Origin: Acidimicrobiales bacterium
Lineage (GTDB): Bacteria; Actinomycetota; Acidimicrobiia; Acidimicrobiales; CADCSY01
Direction of reading: 5' to 3'
NCBI GenBank assembly: GCA_035512495.1
Contig: DATKDW010000017.1
Coordinates: 1-64,000, forward strand
Length of the DNA: 64,000 nucleotides
Below the pieces are notes generated by a model. The model saw only the letters and a program-made list of their open reading frames with translations. It was not told where the DNA came from and ran no database searches. Shown here piece by piece: positions 55,757 to 63,117 of this stretch. Each line of letters opens with the position of its first letter. Within the stretch, counting starts at the first letter, position 1. Made by a program: the position numbers and the translations under genes.

Positions 55757-57709
55757 TTACGAGGGGGCGGTGGTGGCGCCGGTCTCGATGAGGAGGTCGA
55801 GGGTGCGGGCGATGAAGCTGGCCATCTGGTTGCGGCGCACGGTGGCGTCGGGGCTGAACTTCCCGTCGCCGGTGCCGGCGGCGATGCCGGCCGAGGCGGC
55901 CTTGTTGATGTTCGCCTCGTGGGTGTGGCCGTCGTCGTCGGTGAACCAGTTGCCGGTGGCGACCATGGGCTGGTCGACGATGAGGTCGTGGGCCCGGACG
56001 AGGAAGGTGGCCATGGCGGCACGGCTCACGGTGGCCTCGGGCCAGTAGCGGCCGTCGCCGGAGCCCTTCACCACGCCGACGGCGGCGAGCTGGTTGATCC
56101 GGAGGTGGTGGACCGACGTGCCGTCGTCGCTGAACGCGTCGGGCGGGTCCGCCGGCAGGGCGTGGCCGGCCTCTTCGATGGTCCGGGCGACGAAGGAGGC
56201 CATCTGGGCCCGGCTCACGGTGCCGCTCGGGTCGAAGGTGGTGGCGGTGATGCCCTTGGCGATGCCCCAGGTGGCGACGCAGTCGATGGGGAAGCTGTGC
56301 ACGTCGCTGCTCGGCACGTCGGTGAAGCCGCCCTCGACGACCCAGCCCTCGGGGCAGGAGTCGTCGATCGCGCGGGCGGTGACGCCGGGCTCGTAGTCGA
56401 GCGTGGGCTCGGGCTCGGTGGCGGCAGGCTCGGGCGCCGGCTCGGGCTTGGGCTCCGGCGCGGCGAGCGCGGCGGCGGCGAAGCTGAGGGCGTCGGCGGT
56501 CTGGAGGAGGCCGGCGCCGTACTGCGGGTCCCACCCGGCGGGGCCGAGGTCCTCGGCGCTGCCGACGAGGGCTCGGCGCACGGCGGCGGGGTCGGTGGTC
56601 CCGCCGGCGACGATCATGGCGGCGGCAGCCGACACGTGGGGGACGGCCATCGAGGTGCCGGCCATGAAGCAGTAGCAGAACTTGCCGATCTCCCCGCCCT
56701 GGAGGGTCTGCTGGAGGACGCCGTCGGGGTTCCGGTCCTTGTTCTGGTCGACCGAGAGGTCGCCGCCGGGCCCCACGAGGTCGATCTCTTCGCCGTAGTT
56801 GGAGTACGTGGGGCGGGTCTTGTCGTAGCGGACGGCGCCGACGGCGATGACCTCGGGGAAGGCGGCGGGGTAGGAGACGCTCGAGACGCCCTCGTTGCCG
56901 GTGGAGGCGACGATGACCACGCCCATGCCGCTGGCGTAGGTGACGGCGTCGGCCACCACGGTGGAGCCGGTGGGGCCACCGAGGCTGAGGTTGGCCACCT
57001 TGGCGCCGTTGTCGGCGGCGAAGCGGATGGCCTTGGCCACGTTCCAGTCGGACCCCGAGCCGTTGGCGTCGAGCACCCGGATGGGCATGATCGTCGCCTT
57101 GTGGGACAGGCCGGCGACGCCGACCCCGTTGTCGGTCGACTGGGCGAGGGTCCCGGTCACGTGGGTGCCGTGGCCGTTGCTGTCGTCGGGGGTGGCGTCG
57201 TCCTCGACGAAGTCCCAGCCGGCCACGAACGTGGTGTCGGCCAGGTCGGGGGCGGCGGTGTGCACACCGCGGGTGTGGGAGGCCGCGCCGCTGTCGATCA
57301 CGGCCACGACCACGCCCTTGCCGGCCGCCGGCTGCGCCGTCCACGCCTCGGTCGACTGCACCATGGGGAGGTGCCACTGGCTCGAGTAGAGCGGGTCGTT
57401 GGGCGTGGTGTGGGCCTGCACGGCCACGGTGGGGCTGATCTCTGCCACCGCGCCGCCGGCCGCGGGACGCCGCGAGGTCGTCGGCCGGGCCAGGACGAAG
57501 TCGGTGCCGGGGGCGGTGTCGACCACCTCGAGGCCTCGGGCCACGAGTGCCTGGCTGCGCTCGGCGGCGGGCGTCCCGGCGGCGAAGCGGACCACCACAG
57601 GGTCGCGGTCGGAGCCTGACGCGCTTGCGGCCCCCGCGGGGGCCGTGGTGAGGAGGGTGACGGCGACGAGGACCGCCACCAGCACCGATAGGTTCTTCCG
57701 CCGTGTCAC
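55757..57709 (-). CDS. Secreted S8 subtilisin-like protease with SLH repeats
   Basis: 650 residues from the GTG at 57709. Signal peptide (TRRKNLSVLVAVLVAVTLL ... APAGA), propeptide (~30-100), catalytic domain with Asp139 (AVIDSGAASH), His180 (DSNGHGTHVTG) and Ser in AGTSMAVPHVSAA, a Pro/Glu-rich spacer (PEPKPEPAPEPAATEPEP), then three SLH repeats (SFPIDCVATWGIAKGI, INQLAAVGVVKGSG, INKAASAGIAAGTG). A cell-wall-held protease. A farther ATG at 57796 is disfavoured because a TATACC promoter hexamer falls between the two starts. Confidence 0.9.
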   Translation of the reverse strand: MTRRKNLSVLVAVLVAVTLLTTAPAGAASASGSDRDPVVVRFAAGTPAAERSQALVARGLEVVDTAPGTDFVLARPTTSRRPAAGGAVAEISPTVAVQAHTTPNDPLYSSQWHLPMVQSTEAWTAQPAAGKGVVVAVIDSGAASHTRGVHTAAPDLADTTFVAGWDFVEDDATPDDSNGHGTHVTGTLAQSTDNGVGVAGLSHKATIMPIRVLDANGSGSDWNVAKAIRFAADNGAKVANLSLGGPTGSTVVADAVTYASGMGVVIVASTGNEGVSSVSYPAAFPEVIAVGAVRYDKTRPTYSNYGEEIDLVGPGGDLSVDQNKDRNPDGVLQQTLQGGEIGKFCYCFMAGTSMAVPHVSAAAAMIVAGGTTDPAAVRRALVGSAEDLGPAGWDPQYGAGLLQTADALSFAAAALAAPEPKPEPAPEPAATEPEPTLDYEPGVTARAIDDSCPEGWVVEGGFTDVPSSDVHSFPIDCVATWGIAKGITATTFDPSGTVSRAQMASFVARTIEEAGHALPADPPDAFSDDGTSVHHLRINQLAAVGVVKGSGDGRYWPEATVSRAAMATFLVRAHDLIVDQPMVATGNWFTDDDGHTHEANINKAASAGIAAGTGDGKFSPDATVRRNQMASFIARTLDLLIETGATTAPS

Positions 57710-57744
57710 CTTGTTGTCATCGACGGATGGGGCTCCGCGCTTGA

Positions 57745-57750
57745 GGTATA
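57745..57750 (-). promoter_or_regulatory. -10 hexamer of the subtilase gene
   Basis: TATACC on the minus strand, about 35 nt before the GTG at 57709, in one of the few AT-containing stretches nearby. Leaves a normal short leader. Confidence 0.4.
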
Positions 57751-57811
57751 CCGGGCTGCTCGGGACAACGTAGGCGCAACCGGTCGAACCCGGCACACCT
57801 CCCGCCCCCGC

Positions 57812-59842
57812 CTACAGGGGCAGGCTCGACTCGTGGTTGCGGTAGGCGGCCTGGTTGCCGATGCCCGTCACCGAGCCGGCGGCGATGGCGCCCCGGCGAG
57901 CGGTGCCCATGGCGGCGTAGGCGACCGGGTCGGTGGCGCTGTTCGCGGCGCAGATCACCTGGTGGGGGGTGCCGCCGGCCACCGTGCAGCCGGCCAGGAC
58001 GTGGGGCACGGCGTCGGCGTCGTCGACGGTGAGCACCGCCTCGGCGAGGAGCACCACCGGCCGGTCGAAGCGGTAGACGAGGAGCCGCTCGCTGGCCCCG
58101 TCGCCCACCGGCCGCTGCACCCGGCCCACCCGCACGAGCGTGGGCGCCGCGGTCTGCCCGCTGGCGAAGTGGGCGGTGCGGCCGAGCTCGTCGACCTGGT
58201 TGGTGAGCTCGGGGCGGGCGGCCGACCACACCACGCCCGGCTCGACCGAGGCGCCCTGGGTGAGGTGGTCGATCGAGCCCTCGGGGAAGGTGACGTCGGC
58301 GGCCCGGTTGTCACCCGCGACCGGCTGGGCCTCGGCCGAGCGCACCTCGCTGCCGTCGAGGGCGTAGACCCGCCATGCCGCTTCGGGCTCGGTCGAAGAC
58401 GGCACCACGATCGCCTCGTCGAAGGTGAAGCGCACCACGTCGCGCCCCTCGTCGATGGCGACGGTGACGAGGTCGGGCCCCATGGTGTGCCCTGCCCCGA
58501 CCGCCGGGGCCGCCTGCTGGGGGTTCGTGTCGCCGCCGCCGGCCGCCTCGACCGCCAGGGTCTGCACGTAGCCGCGCTTGACCTCGGCCGCGTCCTCGGC
58601 GGTGAGGGCGAGCGTCACCCGGTGCACAGCGGTGCCACTGCCGCTCACCAAGGTCCCGATGACGACGCGGCCGTCGTCGAGGATCACCCGGTAGCGGTCG
58701 GCGCGCAGCGAGGTGGCCGCCTGGTCGAACACGAAGTCGGCGCTGCCCTCGACCACCCCGACCACAGCGGCGAGGTCGGGGGCGGTGGTGGTGCCCGAGA
58801 CGAGGGTGAGGGCGCCGATGCCGGCGCTGCCCTCGGGCCCGAGGTGGCCGACCTCGTCCTGGACGGCGTTGCGGGCGACGGTGGCGGTGGTGGCGAGGCG
58901 GATGGCCTCGGTGTCGGCGGCGGCGAAGGTGGCGACCACCTGCCGGCGGTCGGTGATGCCCCGGGCCACCTCCTCGGCCCGGACCTGCTCGGCGGCGAAG
59001 GTGTAGGCCCGGAACCGGCTGCTCACGAGCGTGGGGCTCACCTCCTGGTCGAAGGCATAGACCAGGCGGGGCCGTCCGTCCTCGGTGGGCTGGGCCCGCT
59101 CGACGCCCATCAGCTCGGGGCTGGCCAGCGTGGCCGTCACGCCGGTGCGCGCCAGGTCGACCGCCATGTCCTCGGTGAGGGCGTCGAGGGCTCGGGCGAG
59201 GAACAGAGCCATCTGGCCGCGGGTGACGAGCGCGCCGGGGGCGTAGCGGTGGGGGGCGACGCCCACCACCACCCCGAGCTCGGCGAGCTGGTCGATCCGG
59301 CGGGCGTGGGTGCCGCTGACGTCGTCGAATGCCGGTCCGGCGGGCTCGGGCAGGGGAGCGGCGGCGATCACCTCGATGGCGCGGGCCACGAACGAGGCCA
59401 TCTGCTCGCGCGTCACCTCGAGGTCGGGGTGGAAGGTGCGGGGGCCGGTGCCGGTGGTGACGCCGGTCTGGCCGAGCTGATCGATGGCGTCGGCGTGGAC
59501 GCTGCTGGCGATGTCGTCGAAGCCGTACGGCGACCGGGGCTCGGGCACGGCGGCACCGCCCACGCGCATCGACCGCACCAGGAACGAGGCCATCTGCCCG
59601 CGGATGACGGTGAGCTCGGGGGCGTAGTGGCTGTTGGTGGCGCCCCGGGTGATGCCGTAGAAGGCGACGCAGTCGACGGCCTCACCAGTGGCGCCGTCGG
59701 GGCGGTCTGCGAACGAGGAGGTGCCGGCCACCTCGCACGCCTCGGTGGTGGTGCGGGGGACCGCCTCGTCCTCGGCGCTCGCCGGCAGGGCGACGGAGGT
59801 CAGGACCAGGGTCGCAGTGATCGCCGCCGTCACGCCTCGCAC
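57812..59842 (-). CDS. Secreted SLH-repeat surface protein with beta-sandwich region
   Basis: 676 residues from the GTG at 59842. Signal peptide (TAAITATLVLTSVALPASA), three SLH repeats (~35-215, each with a YGITRG/TGVTTG/LGVVVG turn and a RGQMASFLVRS-like end), then ~450 residues of repeated beta strands without a known enzyme motif (RLVYAFDQEVSPTL, VVRFTFDEAIVVPSS, LLVYRFDRPVVLL are internally similar, suggesting three related domains). An ATG at 59896 leaves only 11 bp to the divergent WecB gene, so the GTG is preferred. Confidence 0.8.
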   Translation of the reverse strand: MRGVTAAITATLVLTSVALPASAEDEAVPRTTTEACEVAGTSSFADRPDGATGEAVDCVAFYGITRGATNSHYAPELTVIRGQMASFLVRSMRVGGAAVPEPRSPYGFDDIASSVHADAIDQLGQTGVTTGTGPRTFHPDLEVTREQMASFVARAIEVIAAAPLPEPAGPAFDDVSGTHARRIDQLAELGVVVGVAPHRYAPGALVTRGQMALFLARALDALTEDMAVDLARTGVTATLASPELMGVERAQPTEDGRPRLVYAFDQEVSPTLVSSRFRAYTFAAEQVRAEEVARGITDRRQVVATFAAADTEAIRLATTATVARNAVQDEVGHLGPEGSAGIGALTLVSGTTTAPDLAAVVGVVEGSADFVFDQAATSLRADRYRVILDDGRVVIGTLVSGSGTAVHRVTLALTAEDAAEVKRGYVQTLAVEAAGGGDTNPQQAAPAVGAGHTMGPDLVTVAIDEGRDVVRFTFDEAIVVPSSTEPEAAWRVYALDGSEVRSAEAQPVAGDNRAADVTFPEGSIDHLTQGASVEPGVVWSAARPELTNQVDELGRTAHFASGQTAAPTLVRVGRVQRPVGDGASERLLVYRFDRPVVLLAEAVLTVDDADAVPHVLAGCTVAGGTPHQVICAANSATDPVAYAAMGTARRGAIAAGSVTGIGNQAAYRNHESSLPL

Positions 59843-59907
59843 CGATGGGAGGCTAGGCGACCGTTCGGTGCCCGGGCCGTCGCCGGCGGCTGGCATCCTG
59901 GTGGGCG

Positions 59908-61029
59908 GTGGACCGCCTGCACATCTTCCTCGGGACCAAGGCCCAGTACATCAAGACGGCGCCGGTGCTCCGCCTGCTCGACGACCGCGGGGTCGACTAC
60001 CGCCTGATCGACTCTGGCCAGCACGCCCGCATCAGCGTGGGCATGCGCGGCGACCTGGGCCTGCGCTCGCCCGACCACTTCCTCGGCGGCGAGGACGACA
60101 TCGACTCCATCCCCCAGTTCCTGCGCTGGTCGGGGACCCTGGCCGCCCGCCTGCCGTCGGCCCGCCGGCTGCGCCGCGACGTCTTCGGCGGCGACGGCGG
60201 CATCTGCGTGGTCCACGGCGACACCCCCTCGACCCTGCTCTCGGCCGCCATGGCCCGGCGGGCGGGTCTGCGGGTGGCGCACCTCGAGGCCGGCCTGCGC
60301 TCGCACAACGTGTTCCACCCGTTCCCCGAGGAGGCCATCCGCATCGTGGTGATGCGCCTGGCCCACCTGCTCTTCGCCCCCGACGCCACCGCGGTGCACA
60401 ACCTCGAGTCGATGGGCGTCAAGGGCCGGGTCGTCCCGGTGAGCGGCAACACCTCGGTCGACGCCCTGCGCTCCACCTTCGACCACGTCTTCCCGTCGGG
60501 CATGCCGCCGGGGATGGGGGAGGCCGGCGACGGCCCGGTGGTGGTCACCATGCACCGGGTCGAGAACCTCCACTCCAAGCGCAGCGTGGGCTCGTTCGTC
60601 GAGCTGGTGTCCAACCTGGCCACCCGCCACGACGTGCGCTTCGTCGTCCACGGCCCGACCCGCGAGGTCATCGAGCGGACCCGCGCCGTCGAGCGCCTCA
60701 CCGCCCTCGGCGTCGACCTGCGGCCGCTGTCGAGCCACGCCGACTTCATCGCCGCAGTGGCCCGTGCCCCGTTCGTGATCACCGACGGCGGCTCCATCCA
60801 GGAGGAGTGCGCCCTCCTCGGCGTGCCCACCCTGTTGTGGCGCTACCGGACCGAGCGCCCCGACGGCCTCGGCGCCAACGTGGTGCTCTCGCGCTACGAC
60901 GACGACGTGGTGCGCGACTTCCTCGCCGACCCCGAGCGCCTGCGCCGCAAGCCGGTGCCGCTCGACGCCAGCCCCGCGGCGGAGATCGTCGAGGTCCTGC
61001 TCGAGGAGCTGGCCAACCCCCCGTCCTGA
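59908..61029 (+). CDS. UDP-N-acetylglucosamine 2-epimerase (WecB-like)
   Basis: 373 residues. GT-B-fold epimerase: FLGTKAQYIKTAPVLRLL, VVHGDTPSTLLSAAMARRAG, VAHLEAGLRSHN (catalytic Glu and UDP binding), VVVTMHRVENLHSKRS and FVITDGGSIQEECALLGVPTL. Converts UDP-GlcNAc to UDP-ManNAc for surface polymers. The GTG start is 65 bp from the divergent SLH protein start, and the gene gives a sugar-nucleotide source to the 46-55 kb glycosyltransferase region. Slightly divergent from housekeeping WecB, so related substrates are possible. Confidence 0.9.
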   Translation: MDRLHIFLGTKAQYIKTAPVLRLLDDRGVDYRLIDSGQHARISVGMRGDLGLRSPDHFLGGEDDIDSIPQFLRWSGTLAARLPSARRLRRDVFGGDGGICVVHGDTPSTLLSAAMARRAGLRVAHLEAGLRSHNVFHPFPEEAIRIVVMRLAHLLFAPDATAVHNLESMGVKGRVVPVSGNTSVDALRSTFDHVFPSGMPPGMGEAGDGPVVVTMHRVENLHSKRSVGSFVELVSNLATRHDVRFVVHGPTREVIERTRAVERLTALGVDLRPLSSHADFIAAVARAPFVITDGGSIQEECALLGVPTLLWRYRTERPDGLGANVVLSRYDDDVVRDFLADPERLRRKPVPLDASPAAEIVEVLLEELANPPS

Positions 61030-61092
61030 GGCGCCCGGCCGGGTTCACCTCATCCGGCAAAGGGGCCCCTCACCACGCCCCGGGATAAATCG

Positions 61093-61121
61093 CTCAAGTC
61101 GGACGAGGGTGACGACGAGAC
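61093..61121 (+). promoter_or_regulatory. Possible flagellar-sigma-like promoter of the EAL gene
   Basis: CTCAAGTCG and GACGAGAC (61114-61121) are spaced like the TAAAGTTT and GCCGATAA boxes of FliA-type promoters, but each matches only in part. It lies 63 bp before the GTG. Weak; reported because c-di-GMP enzymes are frequent members of such regulons. Confidence 0.25.
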
Positions 61122-61183
61122 TACCGGGGAGCACGGCTGCGTCGAGCCAGGGCGCCGCCCATCGTCGGAGTTGAGGAGCGCAG

Positions 61184-62443
61184 GTGACGGCGCGACTGGT
61201 GCAAGGGGCAGGACGGCGGGGCGGCCAGCTGGTCGTGTCGTCGGCGGGCGCCCGGGCGAGTAGGACGACCGTGGCGATCCTCGCTCTGCTGGGCGTGGCG
61301 TGGACCATCACCTGGGCCAGCGGTGGCACCACCGGGCCGATGGTCCACCTCTTCTACGTCCCCGTGATGGTGGCCGCCACCCGCTTCGGTGTCCGCGGGG
61401 CGGCGCTTGTGGGGGCGACCGCCGGGATCCTGGCCGGGCCGCTGATGCCGCTCGACGTGGTCGCCGGGCTGGCCCAGGTCCCCACCAACTGGGGGATGCG
61501 CCTCGCGTTCTTCGTCATGATCGGCGTGATCGTGGCCTTCCTCTCCACCCGGTCGCTCACCAACCTCGGGGAGTCGCTGGCGGCGGCGGCGACGAGCGCC
61601 GAGCTGCGACGGGCGCTCGAGCAGCGCGAGCTGCGCGTCGTCTACCAGCCGATCTTCGACATGGGCACCGGCCGCCTCGACGGCGCCGAGGCGCTGGTGC
61701 GCTGGGACCACCCCGATCGTGGGCCGATCTCGCCCGGCGAGTTCATCCCCGATGCCGAGCGCTCGGGGATGATCGTGCCGCTCGGCCTCTACGTGCTCCG
61801 CCAGTCGGTGCGCCAGGCGGCGATGTGGCGGTCGCGGCTGCCCGAGGACTCACCGTTCTCGGTGTCGGTGAACCTCTCGGCCCGCCAGTTGGCCGAGCCC
61901 GACATCGTCGAGCAGATCGCCGCCTGCCTGGAGGTGGCGGGCCTGCCCGGCCACGCCCTCCACGTGGAGGTCACCGAGTCGGCCCTGGTGGAGGACATCG
62001 ACGTGGCCGCGGAGCGGATCGCCGCGATCTCCCAGCTGGGGGTCCTCATCGCCCTCGACGACTTCGGCACCGGCCAGTCGTCGCTGGCCTACCTGCACCG
62101 CTTCCCCGTCGACGTGCTCAAGATCGACCGCAGCTTCGTCTCCACCGTGGAGGACCGCTCCACCGCCCTGCTGGCGGGCATCATCGCCCTCGCCTCGGGC
62201 CTCGGGGCCATCACGGTGGCCGAGGGCATCGAGACCGAGGCCGAGGCCGACACGCTCCGCGTCCTCGGCTGCCACCAGGCCCAGGGCTTCTACTACGCCC
62301 GCCCCCGCGGGGTGTCCGAGCTCGACCGCATCCTGTCACTCGCCGAGGTCATCCGCGTCCCGGAGTTTCGGCTCGTGCCGGTCGAGCCGTCGCCGGGACC
62401 GGTCGGGGCGATGCCGCTCCGGGCCGTGCACCCCATCCCGTAG
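61184..62443 (+). CDS. Membrane-bound EAL-domain c-di-GMP phosphodiesterase
   Basis: 419 residues. N-terminal ~110 residues hold three to four membrane spans; the EAL domain (~140-385) has the catalytic EALVRW, SVNLSARQL, VEVTESALVED, the DDFGTG metal loop, LKIDRSFV and AEGIETEAE, all needed for hydrolysis. No GGDEF domain. So an active PDE is likely. GTG start with GGAG upstream. The C-terminal 25 residues (VEPSPGPVGAMPLRAVHPIP) are encoded by one copy of a 61-bp duplication. Confidence 0.9.
   Translation: MTARLVQGAGRRGGQLVVSSAGARASRTTVAILALLGVAWTITWASGGTTGPMVHLFYVPVMVAATRFGVRGAALVGATAGILAGPLMPLDVVAGLAQVPTNWGMRLAFFVMIGVIVAFLSTRSLTNLGESLAAAATSAELRRALEQRELRVVYQPIFDMGTGRLDGAEALVRWDHPDRGPISPGEFIPDAERSGMIVPLGLYVLRQSVRQAAMWRSRLPEDSPFSVSVNLSARQLAEPDIVEQIAACLEVAGLPGHALHVEVTESALVEDIDVAAERIAAISQLGVLIALDDFGTGQSSLAYLHRFPVDVLKIDRSFVSTVEDRSTALLAGIIALASGLGAITVAEGIETEAEADTLRVLGCHQAQGFYYARPRGVSELDRILSLAEVIRVPEFRLVPVEPSPGPVGAMPLRAVHPIP
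62369..62429 (+). repeat. 61-bp direct repeat copy 1
   Basis: Matches 62447-62507 at 54 of 61 positions. This copy encodes the last residues of the EAL protein and its promoter-like hexamer is lost (reads TGCCGC where copy 2 has TACCGT). Confidence 0.85.
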
Positions 62444-62446
62444 GTC

Positions 62447-62507
62447 CGGCTCGCGCTGGTCGAGCCGTCGCCTGGGCCGGTCGGGGCGGTACCGTTCCGG
62501 GCCGTGC
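62447..62507 (+). repeat. 61-bp direct repeat copy 2
   Basis: Offset of 78 bp from copy 1. Contains the working-looking TACCGT hexamer and the GTG start of the lipoprotein gene. Confidence 0.85.
62490..62495 (+). promoter_or_regulatory. Leaderless-type -10 hexamer of lipoprotein gene
   Basis: TACCGT, 8 nt before the GTG at 62504; present only in the second copy of the duplication. Confidence 0.45.
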
Positions 62508-62992
62508 GCCGCTTCCTGCTCGCGTCCCTGCTGACGGCGCTGCTCGCGCCGGCCTGCGGTGGTGACGACGCCGGTGGCGAGGCCGTGCCCACCGGCCCGG
62601 CGCGCGAGGCGGCGGTGTATGCCGCCATCGTCCTCCACGTGGCCGAGACCATCGAGCTGGAGGAGGGCCGCAATCCCGAGTCCCGGACGGTGTACGTCGA
62701 GCCCTCCGACCCCGACCGCTCCATCCCCCTCGAGGTCCAGGCCGGCGTGGTCCAGTGGGTGGAGGGCCAGGTGACGGTGGACTTCATCGACCAGCGACGC
62801 GCCGCGGTGCTGGTCGACGACCCCGGCCAGCCCGTGCGCGAGGGCACCGCCCTGCTGGCCCTCGGCACCGTGCCCGACGGCCACTTGCGCGTCGACGTCG
62901 ACGTGCGCCGCTACTTCAAAGAGGGCGAGGAGGAGCGGGTCCGCTACGCCCTGCGCCGAGTCGGCCGGGAGTGGCGAGTCAACCAGAGCTAG
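62504..62992 (+). CDS. Small lipoprotein, hypothetical
   Basis: 162 residues. Lipoprotein signal peptide RRFLLASLLTALLAPAC with Cys18, followed by CGGDDAGGEA and a compact alpha/beta domain (AAVYAAIVLHVAETIELEEG ... RTVYVEPSD ... VTVDFIDQRRAAVLVDD ... RVRYALRRVGREWRVNQS). The general form recalls NTF2-like/Mce-associated extracellular domains, but no family is assigned. Confidence 0.75.
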   Translation: MRRFLLASLLTALLAPACGGDDAGGEAVPTGPAREAAVYAAIVLHVAETIELEEGRNPESRTVYVEPSDPDRSIPLEVQAGVVQWVEGQVTVDFIDQRRAAVLVDDPGQPVREGTALLALGTVPDGHLRVDVDVRRYFKEGEEERVRYALRRVGREWRVNQS

Positions 62993-63021
62993 CTCACGGG
63001 TCCTGTCACCGACGGGAGCCC

Positions 63022-63115
63022 TTCCCACCCCCTCCGCAGGCTCCGGGGGCGGGCCCCTTCCGTCGGCGCCACCCGCTCGCGCGCCGTTGAGCGGTCTCGG
63101 CCTTCGGCCGAGGCC
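63022..63115. repeat. Family-C repeat copy with TTCG hairpin
   Basis: CCCTCCGCAGGCTCCGGGG, CGGCGCCACCCGCTCGCGCG and the terminal hairpin GGTCTCGGCC TTCG-type (63093-63115). Lies between convergent genes; the stop codon of the transporter gene (63118) directly follows, and the hairpin probably ends transcription from both sides. Confidence 0.75.
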
Positions 63116-63117
63116 CC

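Noticed and set aside
57833-60007. A 724-codon plus-strand frame across the SLH protein and into wecB
   Set aside because: Runs through two unrelated genes and lacks any recognisable motif; a shadow.
61060-61183. Cyclic-di-GMP riboswitch before the EAL gene
   Set aside because: The leader contains GGCAAAGGGG but not the conserved GEMM core elements or tetraloop-receptor pieces; not supported.
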